From positions 310,001 through 374,000 of the forward strand of contig NW_001799455.1 of NCBI RefSeq assembly GCF_000165425.1: 64,000 bases of DNA. The letters run 5' to 3'. A program made the translations under genes and the position numbers. Numbering within the stretch: position 1 is the stretch's first letter; each line of letters opens with the position of its first letter. Source of the stretch: Paramecium tetraurelia. Its lineage: Eukaryota; Ciliophora; Oligohymenophorea; Peniculida; Parameciidae. Below, piece after piece: positions 11,460 through 23,314 of the stretch. Below the pieces are notes generated by a model. The model was given only the letters and a program-made list of their open reading frames with translations, searched no databases and was not told the origin of the DNA.

Positions 11460-13167
11460 TTGTAATCATTATTAAAATTAACATTATAATATATCTAGGA
11501 GTAATATTTAAAATCCAAATTGCAATATAAAAATAATTCTCAAATGTTTTTAGATAAATAGTTTATCTAATTATATCAAAATTCTAAGGGGTAAATAATT
11601 ATACCAAATTATTATGATCCCTAGTGCAATTAATGAGATAATTAATAAACAAAAGCAGGTTATGTATTTATTATTTGGTAGAGATTGATTCTTCATATTC
11701 ATAGAAAATCAATCTTATCTTTTTATGCTTGCTTTTAATCCAATCTTGAGTTAAAATAATCTAATTTCTTTTTTTTTGACAAATTTTCAGCTAAAAAGAT
11801 AAAAATATATTTAAATTGATATGAGGTTTGAAAATTTAAGAAAATATTATAAAGCTTTCTCATACTTCTCTTTTGATTTTTCTTAAACTTTATTCTATTA
11901 GGTCAATCAAATATATTTTAATATGAATAAAAGAGAATTTTGTATTGGTTTAAAGCAAAATACTATCATCAAATGCTAATTATTTATTATCAATATTTAA
12001 AAATAAAAATATCTAAATTAAATTATCTTTTAAAAATTGTCCTTCATTGACTTTATTGCTATTATTGTTATTTTGCCAATAAATTTTAATTTTAAATCGT
12101 TTGTTCAGATCAAGTTTTATTCATCAAAATTGAAGTAAATTGAGAATAATACTAAGTAGCATTTTTTTTTTTAAAAAAATAGATGAATGGAATTCCTATC
12201 TTGTTATTATATAAGGCTACAATATCCCTAGACTACTTATGGAAATTTCCTTAACTTGCCTATTTAGTTATCAAAAACTGATAATTAATATTATTTAACT
12301 AATTAATACTTGGTGGATAAACTAGCAAATAGAAAAACAAGAAGTCTTTTATTTCTATTTAATATGTGATTCATGCCAATTAAATAAAGTTAACAAAAGA
12401 ATTTAAAAGTTTATAATTGTTTAATTTAAGCAAAAAAAATATCCAAATTTTTAATTCTATCTCTATCTACAGCTTTCTCTAAACATCCAAGTTATAAAAT
12501 TAGTTATCTAAAATGCAATTTCTCCTATAATTTCAGGAACTAGAATAACATATTATTATTTAATGTTTAAGTTTTCTGTTATCAAATAGTGTCAGATAAC
12601 CTCACTCTTTGGGAAGCTACCATTTTATATCCCACATTAATAAATGAAGTTAATGATAAGCAAAAGTAAAATACTATAATTTCATGTTACATTTTATGAT
12701 TTTTAGCTAATTAATAATTCATCTATAATGGAAATACTTTAGAAACTCCTCATATTATATTTATTTTAAAAAGCATTAACATAATCTATTCTTTATAATA
12801 TCAAAATTACTTTTAACTTGAGAATAATCTATACTTACATTAAATTAGAAGCTTATATGTCGCAATATTAATAAAATTTTCAAATCATTAGTAAATTTCT
12901 CAAAGTTTCACAACAAACACTTTTCATGTTTTAGTTAAAGTATTAATGATTTGATATCCAAATATTTTCTAGTTAGGTATATCGTTGGTCAAATAAAAGT
13001 CAAGTGAAATCATTTATCTCACTGTTTGTATAATTTAGTTGACAAATAAAAGTTGAATATATCTCTAAATTTCTAAGAGTCTGCAATTGTTAATCCCAAC
13101 ATTTCAATTTTGCTTAAGCCAAAATTTATGATATAGGTTAATTCATTTAATTAATTAAATTAATAAA
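11460..13167. other. Gene-poor AT-rich region
   Basis: 1.7 kb with no frame I can support on either strand. The small inverted repeat agattgatt / aatcaatct at 11682-11715 could form a short hairpin. Otherwise only A/T runs are seen. It should contain the promoter of the gene starting at 13168. Confidence 0.5.
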
Positions 13168-14269
13168 ATGAAAAACTACAAAAAAGTTGGACTTTCAAAT
13201 ACTAAGCACTTAAACGATGAGATTGGTTATTATAAGGAGTGCATAAGGTTTCTTCCATCTGAAAGAGTTAATGACTATTGTATTTCTGATGCCATAAATT
13301 ACGATCTATTAAGGGAAGCAGGAATGAAAAGGAGCAAAGCACTCCAATTTTGTACTGCTCATCATTGTAAAATTGATTCAACACAAATTAAACATGGTCC
13401 TCCAGGTTTAAAGATTTTTAAAACAAAAATAAATAAATTTAAGTAATTAAATGGATGGCAGATGGTAGGAAGACTAAATTATGAGGAGTCTATGCAATAA
13501 GAGTATTCTGATGATACTAAATGGTAAATATAAGTATAAAATAAAGAAGAGTCAAAAAAATTGGAATAATTAAAATAATTTTATAGTGATCTGGATATAA
13601 AATATTCATTCAATGATTTGAGTTTAGATGAAACAATCACAAAATTGAGATCTTTGTCATCGGAACAAAACTATAAGAATAGAGTACCGCAACATCAAAT
13701 AAAGGACTCCAAAAATAACATAATGTACTATGAGATGGCAGAGTATATTTTATAATTAAAAAAACCCCAAAAAACCTTGATTTCCGATTTGTGTGCATTC
13801 GATGATTCTTTGCCATTAGCAAGACAAGAATACTATGAAATTTAACCAAAAAGAATTAAGAATGCAACTCCTTTGTATTCACCATAAAATTACGAGAAAA
13901 GATCGAAATTACTAAAAGAACTAACCAGAGCTTATACTGGGAATGTGACTATAACTGAATCCTCGGAAGAAATAAATAAAGTAAGTAATTTATCAATTGA
14001 TGGCTATTAGATCTTCCTATTAGATTGATTACAACAACAGCTAATATATATAAGGGTATAAATAGAAAAGGGTAAATGGGGCTGTGCTTTCAAGCTTAAA
14101 AGAAAATGAACAGTAAAAGACAAGGAAAATGAAACAAAGATGCAGCATAAGGACTCAAAGAATAAGTAGACAATCACCTGAGGAGGAAAGAATCAATAAA
14201 AACGCATAGTTCAACAATAAATTGAAAGATTTCATACACAAAAGCATAAAGCGATTGAATTATTAATGA
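13168..14269 (+). CDS. Hypothetical protein, unknown function
   Basis: 352 aa, not recognised. The N-terminal 100 residues look folded and basic: GYYKECIRFLPSERVNDYC, a Cys/His cluster FCTAHHCK, then NGWQMVGRLNYEESM. The remainder is polar and helical, with Ser/Asn-rich linkers and a basic C-terminus (RKMKQRCSIRTQRISRQSP). To keep one frame, an intron at 13981-14023 must be removed. At 43 nt this is long for this genome; the shorter 30-nt choice leads at once to TGA. It is convergent with the EF-hand gene, with 40 bp between the stops. Confidence 0.72.
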
Positions 14270-14309
14270 ATTAACAATTCTTTGAATATATTATTAAATA
14301 TTGTTATGA

Positions 14310-14692
14310 TCAGCCTTTTTTATCCAGATTCTCAAATTTGCACCAAGATGATCCAGTTTCTATTGATTCTAACTAATCTTTATACTAATCAAATACTTCA
14401 TCTGATATTTCTTCTTCAGTATGTCCACTCCTTAAAACTGAGGTCCAAAAATTTAACCACTCTTCCTCGGAGATCGTACCACTATTATCAGTATCAACAG
14501 ATTTGAACAACTCTTCAGTATTGAGTTTTGCGAAATTGCTTTTCCTGAAGGTGTAAATTTGATAAAATATTACCAATATTTGATTGTTTCTGTTTTTTCA
14601 ATAGATTTCGAACCATCTACATCGAATTTGGCGAATAATTTGAGGACTCTCTCTCTCATTTAGGGAGATAACTTAATTACAAATTCATTCAT
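14310..14692 (-). CDS. Small EF-hand calcium-binding protein
   Basis: 117 aa with two EF-hands. The first loop is DVDGSKSIEKTE (about residues 22-33); the second is canonical, DTDNSGTISEEE (about 61-72), with Asp at positions 1 and 3, Ser at 5, Gly at 6, Ile at 8 and Glu at 12. A single 29-nt intron (14545-14573) lies between them. Likely a calmodulin-like calcium sensor or a regulatory subunit; partner unknown. The ATG at 14692 opens the frame (MNEFVIKLSPQMRERV). Stop TGA 14310-14312. Confidence 0.9.
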
Positions 14693-14834
14693 ACTTCTTT
14701 TCCTTGAGTGTGACCCATAATTAATTAATGTTTGATATTTTTATTATTTATAAGTTTTGGTCCTGATCAAATTTGAGAATTCATTCTGATTGACTAAATA
14801 ATTGAGCAATAAAATACATAATAATATATAATAG

Positions 14835-17166
14835 TCAAAGTTTAGATCTTAAGTACGCTTTAAGCTAATCAATTTATATTGGTTTTACTAAATAGCCATC
14901 CATTCCATTCTGCAATGCCAACTGTTCTTCCTCTTTCTTTGAATAGGCCGAACAACCTATGATTTGTATTTTTGGAAACTGCTTCTTTATTGAAATAGTA
15001 GTTTAGATTCCATTCATAGTTGGCATATCAATGTCCATAAAAATTAGATCATACCCATTGCATTTCTTGCATCTGTTCATTTTAACCATCTAAATAGCAC
15101 TGTATCCATCCAGAGAACAATCGAATTATATAGAAGGGCTTATTTTCATGATCAAAAATTTGAGCACCTCAATATTAAATGCATTGTCATCCACGATTAA
15201 AATGCTGATGCATTTGCATTTACTTTAACGATGAGTTTTTATATTATTATATCTCCATAAACTTTATCTCCGTTCTGGACTCTCTTCATCAATTTCATCC
15301 ATTTCCTCCTTGATCTCAGTTTCATACACATTCTTAGAAACATAAAACCAAAACGAGGATCCATTAAGATATTCCGATTGAAATTGTAATCCTTTCTCAT
15401 TTTTACTTAAGTTCCTTGCAATCATATTACTTATAAGCAATCCCAAACCGACTCCCTAAGGATTCAGTTTTTTGCTGTCTTTATCATCTACTTTCGAAAA
15501 CGCTTATATCAAATTCTCTTTGTACTCCTCCTTTATCCCCTAGCCAGTGTCATGAATCTCCACTTTAATCGAATTATTTAAGTAATTAGATACTCTTATT
15601 TCAATTTACCCTTGCAATGTAAATTTAAATGCATTGCCTAGTAAATTAATGATAATTTATCTAATCCTATTGGGATCATTATTTAGCAATCTAGGAGCAC
15701 TCTTTCTATAAATTAATGACAATTTGATCTTTTTTAAACTTGCTTCTAATCTGAACAATTCTAAACATTCCTCGATTAATTTTTGTAAATCCATTTCTAC
15801 TGGACATATCGAAAACTTGCCAGCTTTCAACTAAGCAAAATCTAATAAATCATTCGATAAATTCAATAAATAATTGCAATTGGATAAAGCAATTTTTAAG
15901 TATTTGCTTTACAAATTCATATCTTTTTCTTCCTACAAAGCAGAGATGAATTAGATGATTGAGTTCAAAGGTGTTCTGTATTCATGACTCACAAATGAAA
16001 TGATGTTTGATTTTGCCTAATATGATTTCTTAACTAGACTGATGTAATCCCTATGAGTTACATCTCTGATTTGTAGAAGAATCATCAATCTCTCATCAAC
16101 CAAAGTTGCATGAGCATTGATTTCAAGCAATCTCTTTTTTTTCGGTTATTCTAGATCCACACAACAAGCATTTTCATACCAGTTGGCTAAATAACTACCT
16201 ATGTAAATAGTGTTATGAGGACTGCTTTTCAGGATTTGGAAGAATCTCTTGTTTGGTTGGATGCTGCTTAAATCACTTAGTATTTGCTATAGTAAAAAAA
16301 TCAAATACATTCAAATCAAGATCTTCCTTTAATTATTTTGGATTGTTTATTTTATATTATTAGAAAGACTGTTAGAAACTATGAAAAGAAGGAAGAGAAT
16401 CTCTGGGATCTCGGGTTTCTGATTTATTCTAAGTTGATACAATATCAGTAAGTTATTCTAAACAACTCTTAAAATTTGACATTTCACTTATCTTAAACAG
16501 TTCCAATGTTGCAGCATTGCAAAAATGCACATTTAACTATTGTGCTGTCATCAATACTAAAGAATCTGGAATCAAGTTGAAAAAGTGGAAACATTCCTGT
16601 AATTCTTGTTACAACGAATTGGTTGAAGAATGAAGTTATTATTTTTTATGCTCCGGCGTTGGAACTATGTTTAAAATTGATTTCTCCGAAGACTTTTTCG
16701 ATAAATAGGATTACTATTAAGCATCCACTTCAACCTATTTTGAGTATACCCATTCAGTATAGAGATTTAAAAATAATAAAATTAACCCAGCTCCGAAAAT
16801 GTATAAATCAAAGGAATTCCAATGGCTTATTCTAAATAAGACATAAAAATTCAATAGCATTGTAATTTTATTCCATTTACAATCTTATATTCTTACTTGT
16901 CCAATTTGAATGCAAATGAAGTATAAGAAAAAAACACTTATTTTATTGAGTTAAATACTGCATTCAACAAAAAACAAGCCCTAACAAATTGAGTAAAATA
17001 TTTTCATTTCCAATTATCTCTTTGAATTCCAATATTTTGATAAGAATGCAGTAAATTACAAAATACTCATCAAACATAGTAGTATAATCATTAGCAGCCA
17101 TGAAAAGTCAAATAGAGGTATGAGGACTATAGGAAGCAATCCTTCAAGAAACACTTTTATTTTCAT
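14835..17166 (-). CDS. Membrane hybrid histidine kinase with receiver domain
   Basis: 769 aa, complete two-component sensor. The N-terminus has several membrane spans (EGLLPIVLIPLFDFSWLLMI and following). A PAS-like sensory stretch follows (about 230-400, with DSLVLMTAQQLNVHFCNAA). Then the kinase core: H-box FVSHEYRTPLNSII with the phospho-accepting His; N-box NRIRQIIINLLGNAFKF; G1 DTGQGIKEEY; G2 GVGLGLLISNMIA. A C-terminal receiver has DD in ILIVDDNAFNIEVL, the phospho-acceptor Asp in LIFMDIDMP and the conserved Lys in LVKPIQI. All catalytic residues are present. One 22-nt intron at 16287-16308. It would pass phosphate from His to Asp inside one polypeptide. The output partner is not in the window. 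Confidence 0.95.
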
Positions 17167-17877
17167 TTTATTATATATATTTATATATTAAAATCAAGTC
17201 ATTAAATAAATAATAGAAAACGTAATTAACTTTTAGAAAACTAAATAAACATTTCATAAATTGGTTGTGTCAGTTAACACTTTATCAAAATATCTCAAAA
17301 CATGAGTTTTAAATTCACTCATAAATGTTTGTATTAAATAAAACTTACTTCAATTTATTGACTTTCATCTAAATCAAAAGAAGAGATGTTTATTTTTAAT
17401 TAATCAAACTCACCAACTGAATTAAGTTAAAAAAGTTAAAAACAAAAATAGAAATTTTCTAGAATTTCAACAATTTGAATAGAATATCTGAAGAACATAT
17501 GGTTTTGTAGTGTTTCATTAACATAATATTATAGATTGTCCTTAATTACAAAAAAAAAATACTATTATTGATTATGAATTTTATTATTAATTTTTGAGAA
17601 TTTTGTTATTATTTTTGAGTATTTTAATTAAATTTACCATTAGATTGCGAGTAGTGGTTTGAAATAGCATCTCAAAATCAAAATACTCTCGAATTAAACA
17701 TGATACTTATGATTGAAAATATTATAACTTTGATCTCCATTATTTTTATGATCTTTTATTATGAATAAGCATTTTTCTACAATTTCGATATTGTATTAAT
17801 GTTCATCTATAGAATTCTACAATCTACGTGTTTTCTTATATGAATAATATTTAATTAAAAAATAAAATCTAACGTAT
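17167..17877. promoter_or_regulatory. Divergent intergenic region, histidine kinase / cyclin
   Basis: 711 bp of AT-rich DNA between divergent genes. It holds both promoters. No coding frame, repeat or RNA gene is evident. Confidence 0.5.
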
Positions 17878-19324
17878 ATGAGTTAGACGGAACAATAAGA
17901 ATTCAATTATGATAGATAATATCTAGATGTGTTTGGTTGCATGCATAACACAAGGATCACTTTTTCAGGGAAATAGATTTGTTAGCAATGTGGCATATTT
18001 ATTTACAATGTAAATTATTCGATTCTAAATCAGACATCAACAAAGGTGTACAAGACAATAAAAATGAGATATAATGCATTTTTTAATCCTACCAACATAT
18101 TGAATAAAGCATTGGATCCTCAAATTATTTAGCAACATTAAATAAATAGATAGCCAGTTATTGATTTCATTGAATAGGCATCAGAGAGATTGAATCTGAG
18201 TGCTAATACTTCATTTTTGGCCATCACCTACTTAGATAATTTTTTTAATTAGCAAGGAATACATGAAGATCAAATATTTTTATATGCAGCAACTGCATTG
18301 ATGTTGGCAGCGAAAGCATAAGAATTAGACGAAAAGATTCCCTTCATAAGTAAATTGAAGAGATACTCCTCAATGACATCCCATCCTGAAGTAAACAACT
18401 ATACAACTCAAGAATTTCGAAATGCTGAAAAGGCGATCGTTCAATCACTTGATTGGAAACTACAAAGAGTTACTTTGTTGGATCGAATAGAAACCTTGCT
18501 TTCTTTTGGGGCAATCGATGATGACGATAGTCTGGTTCAACAGCAGCCACCATAATAAAAGGAAAACTAAGAATAATAATAAGTTCACATTAAAATAAGA
18601 GATTTAAATGAAACTCAGATTGTAAATTATGTCAAAGAAATAGAGAATAAATATATAGAGACTGCTTTTACTGTACTTAGAGGTATTCTATCAAGTTTAT
18701 TTAGATGATTCAATATACTTCTCAAATGATTAAGCAATTTTGGCATTATCTTGTGTGGCCTACCTAAGAAAAAAGGCTGGATTACTAAATATTTGGTCTT
18801 AATAATTATAGGCTTTAACTGGAGAGTCAACATAGAAAATTTCATCTACAGTTTCATAAATAATGACTTTAACACCGAAAACCAAAGCAATGAACATTCC
18901 TAAACCTTTGATCACTACTTAGTCTAGTTCATATTTATAAAATTTCTAGAATCCTCCCTCTCAAACAAAGACTTCTTAAGCCAAAAATAGATAATATTTG
19001 TTTGAGTCTAACAAGCAATCAACTGCAGATATTTTACAATCATACAATACAACTAAGGCTCAAGTGAAGGTCCCCCTATTTTAGTCTCAATCCACAATGC
19101 AACTATCGAAGAATGACATTATGAAGCCACATCAATTGAATTAAAGTAAATATACAAGTAGAAATACTAATTTTCCAATTACTACCACTGCTAATTATTC
19201 TTACTTATCTGACAATATTGTACATCCCAATTCATATATAAAACATGTCGAATTAGATAAAAAATATGAACATGTTCATAAGGTAAGCGAAGCTAAATTT
19301 AGAACCAAATTATTCAATCAATGA
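17878..19324 (+). CDS. Cyclin-box protein
   Basis: 474 aa. The N-terminus has a small Cys/His cluster (FGCMHNTRITFSGKQICQQCG). A cyclin box runs from about 95 to 300: VIDFIEQASERLNLSANTSF, LAITYLDNFFNQQG, the AATALMLAAKAQELDEK helix, and NAEKAIVQSLDWKLQ, which is diagnostic. The C-terminal cyclin fold includes YIETAFTVLRDDSIY and AILALSCVAYLRKKAGL. A Ser/Gln/Asn-rich tail follows. One 22-nt intron (18683-18704) joins the two cyclin halves. Cyclins activate CDKs; the subfamily (cell cycle or transcription) is uncertain. Confidence 0.92.
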
Positions 19325-19381
19325 AACAACTTATACAATTATAAAATACTATTTTTTTATTACATAACAATATTTATTAAA

Positions 19382-20540
19382 TCATACGTTAAACATAGAT
19401 TTAACAGCCTCATTAATAAATTTATATATATATATGTATTGCTCTGAAGTATGAACCATTCCCCATCTTTGTTCTCTTAATCTACGAACAATCCCAAAGA
19501 TTGAGATTCTGAAAAGTTCAGGATTTTCTTCCAATTCTAAGACAAATTAACAAAATAAATACTTTATTTGTCCTCCCCAATATGCTATTTATATGCTCTT
19601 AATAAAATCATCAAATTAGCCAAAGCAATTAAAGTACCAGTACGACCAACCCCAGCACTATAAAATCTAAGATAAACATTACCTGCAATGAAAAACAACT
19701 TTTTGATCCAATAACAATTTCTCGTTAATCATATTCAAAAGTTCTCTCATAACATCAAAATCACTAGGAGATGGTACTCCTTAATCAGGCCAGCCACACC
19801 ATTAAATTTGAATTACTGACTTCTCTTCTTATTCTGATGTAACTTTAACTACCCTTTTGATGATATTGTTTCCCAAATCATCCTGACTGAGTAAGTTAAC
19901 TTATATATTTCCAACCTGGATTGATTCCCCAACATTCTTCGGCCAATATTACTCACATTAAGCCTATATGATAGTAGGTGACATACTCTTTAATTCTCTC
20001 TTAAATTGCAGAGCATAACAATCATAGCCATGTCTTCTTAAATCACCATTCTCCAGAAATGCCAGAACGTCTAATTTAAAGGACCTTGAGTGGCAATAAT
20101 CATTTTTTCCTTTCCATTAATAAGCTATAAAAAATATGAAAACAAATTTGATACATTAATAAAATTGGCATTTATATAAGTATCTTTATAATTTTCTTCA
20201 TCTTCTCCTTCTTATTTGAGCTTGACAATTGAATGTTTGACTATTGATTAAATTTCATATACATGGTATAATGTTATTATATCTATTCAATTTCTATAAG
20301 TCTGGATGAAAATCATGCAGATTTTCATTGTGAAATTAGGTTTCTGTCAATCTACGTAACAACTTCTTAAGAACTTTTATATACTCTAAATTCCATTTCT
20401 AAATCTCTTTTTTGTATTTCCGAATTGATATGCAGTATTGGTATTCCTCTTTCAATTGCCACTAAGTCAGGACTGCCTGTTAACCATTGATACGAATAGT
20501 CATTATTAATTTCCTTGCCTTCAACTAAGTACCCTTGCAT
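19382..20540 (-). CDS. Protein tyrosine phosphatase (classical PTP), frame break inside
   Basis: Classical PTP domain of about 345 aa. Motifs in order: FHNENLHDFHPDLQKLNRYN, NYKDTYINANFI, MIIATQGPLNQTFWHFWRM, QYWPKN, the WPD loop QWCGWPDQGVPSPSDFD, and the active-site P-loop HCSAGVGRTGT with the catalytic Cys and Arg. The Q-loop region RRLREQRWGMVHTSEQY follows. Five introns fit: 20366-20384 (19 nt), 20241-20262 (22), 20125-20154 (30), 19658-19682 (25, inside the P-loop codon), 19537-19562 (26). Between NLREN and SMSPTIIQ, near 19985-20000, the frame changes by one base with no usable intron, so the copy is either frameshifted or misread there. All catalytic residues are otherwise intact. Confidence 0.88.
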
Positions 20541-20566
20541 TATTTTAATTTATTAAATTCCATCAG

Positions 20567-21329
20567 ATGAGACCAGGAGAAGTTTTTGAAAAGTTTATCA
20601 GTCAAGCCCCAGAATTTGTACCTCAAAAGAATCAATCGTATACACTTTAAGAAGATCTCAAAATAATGTTGGCCCTTAAGGATGTCAGCATAGTTTAGTC
20701 TAAAAACTTTAGAGATATTGAAGAGAGCCAAATTGTTAAAAGAACTTACAATTCTATAAAAAACAGGTTAGCTCACATCTTATAATAGATATATGGATTA
20801 CCTTCAATATCTGTCCTAGGATAATATGGATTAAATTGCTTAACATTTAAATGAACATGGATTGGTGGGATATTTGTTATTTAGTAATTCAACACCAAGA
20901 GAATTATTAAAGATTGTTACTTTCGATCCTAAAATAATGGAGAAGGAAAAAAAGAAAGTGGAAGACGAACTCGAGATTAATAAATTGTAAAAGGTTAAAG
21001 TTGAACACAAAAAACAAATTGATCCTACTTTCCCCAGAAATGATTTTGATAAATTTTCAATCGAGGATATGGATCAAGTAGTTACCATCTTGTCGGAATA
21101 TAAAGGAGTTCCAAAAGCATACTTAGTTGAAAGACTCCATTAATTAAGTGGAAATCTAGAAGACTTGGATGGATTCTTAAAAACTAATGATGATACTTAT
21201 TGTTTCTTAGAAGAAGAAGACCACTTATTGAAAGATGATCACAACAAGGAAAGTCCAGCAATCCGACTATTAATAAGAAAGAAGGGTATATAAAGAGTCT
21301 AAAGAAGATTAAAATACTTAGGGATATGA
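20567..21329 (+). CDS. Myb/SANT-like DNA-binding protein, possibly Rap1-like
   Basis: 246 aa. An N-terminal helical module QSYTLQEDLKIMLALKDV ... KRTYNSIKNRYMDYLQYL has the three-helix spacing of a Myb domain and resembles the Myb of Rap1 (entry ..EED.., then RT..S.RDRY). After a charged linker (KKKVEDELEINKL) there is a helical C-terminus with a UBA-like pattern (LSEYKGVPKAYLVERLHQ, LSGNLEDLDGFLKT), which also occurs in Rap1-type proteins. One 22-nt intron at 20767-20788. The Myb-like call is reasonable. The telomere (Rap1) assignment is only a guess. It starts 26 bp from the divergent phosphatase start. Confidence 0.72.
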
Positions 21330-22577
21330 TTATTAAAATTATAAAGATAAATATTATCATTTAATTTAAATTTGTAAATTAGGTGGCATTTTCTATATAT
21401 GCATTTTTGTTAATAACTACATTCACATATATATGAAAATGCAATAAACGAATTATAAAGGACAAAGCAGAGATTTTCCAAAGTTTAAAAGAAGTTATAA
21501 TGATTAAAAGAAAAGGGGAAGTCTATACTTATTCTACTTTTTTTCGACTAAACGTTTCAATATTAAAAATCTAATGCAAAAACTCTTAATTATCTATAAT
21601 TATAGACCAAACTATGATGAAAAATAAAAATTCTGTTGACCTTACAAGAAATTTTACAAATAGAATTATAAATAAAGATAATCATGGAGTAGATATTGCG
21701 TCAGAAAAAAAATAATTTATAAATGAATCTAAATTAGTATTGAAAGAATATATATATATATTAGCATTGAATAAATTTTAATTTTGTCATTTAGATATTA
21801 AAATCAAATAATTTATACATAGGTATCAATTTTCTAATTATTACATTTCGGAATGTAATGATTAAAAAGGAACACTATTCACTATTCTATCAAACAACAT
21901 ATGGACGCAACCTTTTCTTTTTAATGATTTTAAACAAATATCAAAAGAAAGCATATTTAAAATTGTATTTAAATTTATAAAACAAATTTAAATAATAATT
22001 ATCATAGAAATAGTATTATAAATGGAACAGTTTCCTCTATTTGATCTTAATTTTTTTGAATAACCAATAGTCTATTCTCATGAGATTTTAAGAATATTTA
22101 TACACAAAATAGGCAAAATACTTTTCTTTGTATACATCAAAAGCTTATCATTGTTCTTTCACTTTAGATATTTCATATAATTGTGTATATTTAAACTCTG
22201 CTTATTAGTGTAATTAATTTAAAATTAATTCTGCTTTTCTTGAAAGAAACTGAGAAAAAAGACTAATTTTATATTAATAATAAATCAAATTATTAGTGCT
22301 AATTAGTTAAAGAGTTATAATATATTGAAAACTTTAATTCTTTTGATTAGATTATTTATGATAGAAGTTGAATAACATTAGTATATATATAATGTTTGTA
22401 ATAAATGATTAATAAGTATCTTTTAAATCCCTTTTTAAGTATAAAATCTATATCTTAAATATTTAGCACATTTCATATTTTGAGTGATTAATAATCACAT
22501 AGTTTATTCTATAAACACATATAGAATAAATCGATTTTTAAGGCGTCTAAATATTTAGAAATTAATTATTAATAAAT
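21330..22577. other. Gene-poor AT-rich region
   Basis: 1.25 kb between two genes read in the same direction. Many TGA codons occur in all frames. I see no gene, RNA gene or repeat. It presumably carries the terminator of the Myb-like gene and the promoter of the CHMP1 gene. Confidence 0.5.
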
Positions 22578-23273
22578 ATGGGAAACGAATAACCTAAGCC
22601 TTAAGCTCCTAAACCTACAATTGACGATGCAATTTTGGATATGAAATTGGCATCAAAGAGATTTGCCAATGAATCAAGAAGATGCGAGAAGGAGAAAGAT
22701 AAATTAATGAACCAAGCAAAAGTAGCTTTATAGAAAAACAATGAGGAAGGTAAGAATTGGTTCGATGATGTTTAGGTGCAAGACTATTCTTAACATCAGC
22801 CATGAATAAACAGAAGGAAGCAGAGAGCTTATAGAAGATGGCACATAAAATGGATCATATGCAAGGCATTATAAAATCAAGCACAAACCAAACTAAAACA
22901 GTGGAAGCTCTTGCAAAAATTAGTCCTCTCATGAGTTAATAAGTAAAAAAAGGCAATAACATTAGATTTAAAACATGCCCTTAGAGTTGGTTTATCAAAA
23001 CATGAATCAATTTGAGAAAGCAATGGATGAAATGACAGTGTAAGGAAACATAATGACAGGAATGATGAACCAAAATAACAACATAGGATAAGATTTGGCA
23101 ATCGATTAAATGATGGGATAATTAAAATAAGAATTGCATAGTGAGGTAAATACTAATATTAATTTTAGGTGGCCAACGATTTAAATGCCAATCCTAATGT
23201 TCTCTTTAAGGAGTTGAACCAACAGAATCCATAATAAAATGCTCAACCGATTAGTAATAACTAAATTAAATGA
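22578..23273 (+). CDS. CHMP1: ESCRT-III subunit CHMP1
   Basis: 207 aa, the usual length for CHMP1/Did2. It is a basic N-terminal helix pair (AILDMKLASKRFANESRRCE, KVALQKNNEEGARLF) followed by acidic helices (QNMNQFEKAMDEMTV) and the C-terminal MIM-type helix region. The KKNNEEGARL block is diagnostic for CHMP1. The protein forms filaments that remodel membranes in multivesicular body formation, nuclear envelope sealing and abscission, and it recruits Vps4 and spastin. Three introns: 22750-22775 (26 nt), 22943-22965 (23), 23146-23168 (23). It is convergent with the trichocyst gene (41 bp between stops). Confidence 0.93.
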
Positions 23274-23314
23274 TTTTATGAAGATTTCTATATTGAATAT
23301 ATTGGACTTCATAA

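Noticed and set aside
10658-11484. Minus-strand frames over the Gln-repeat region (10714-11094, 11107-11484)
   Set aside because: They are antisense readings of the CAA/TAA-rich repeat and only give Leu/Ile-rich low complexity.
21560-21640. Possible C/D-type snoRNA (tatgatga box)
   Set aside because: No matching D box or terminal stem at a suitable distance.
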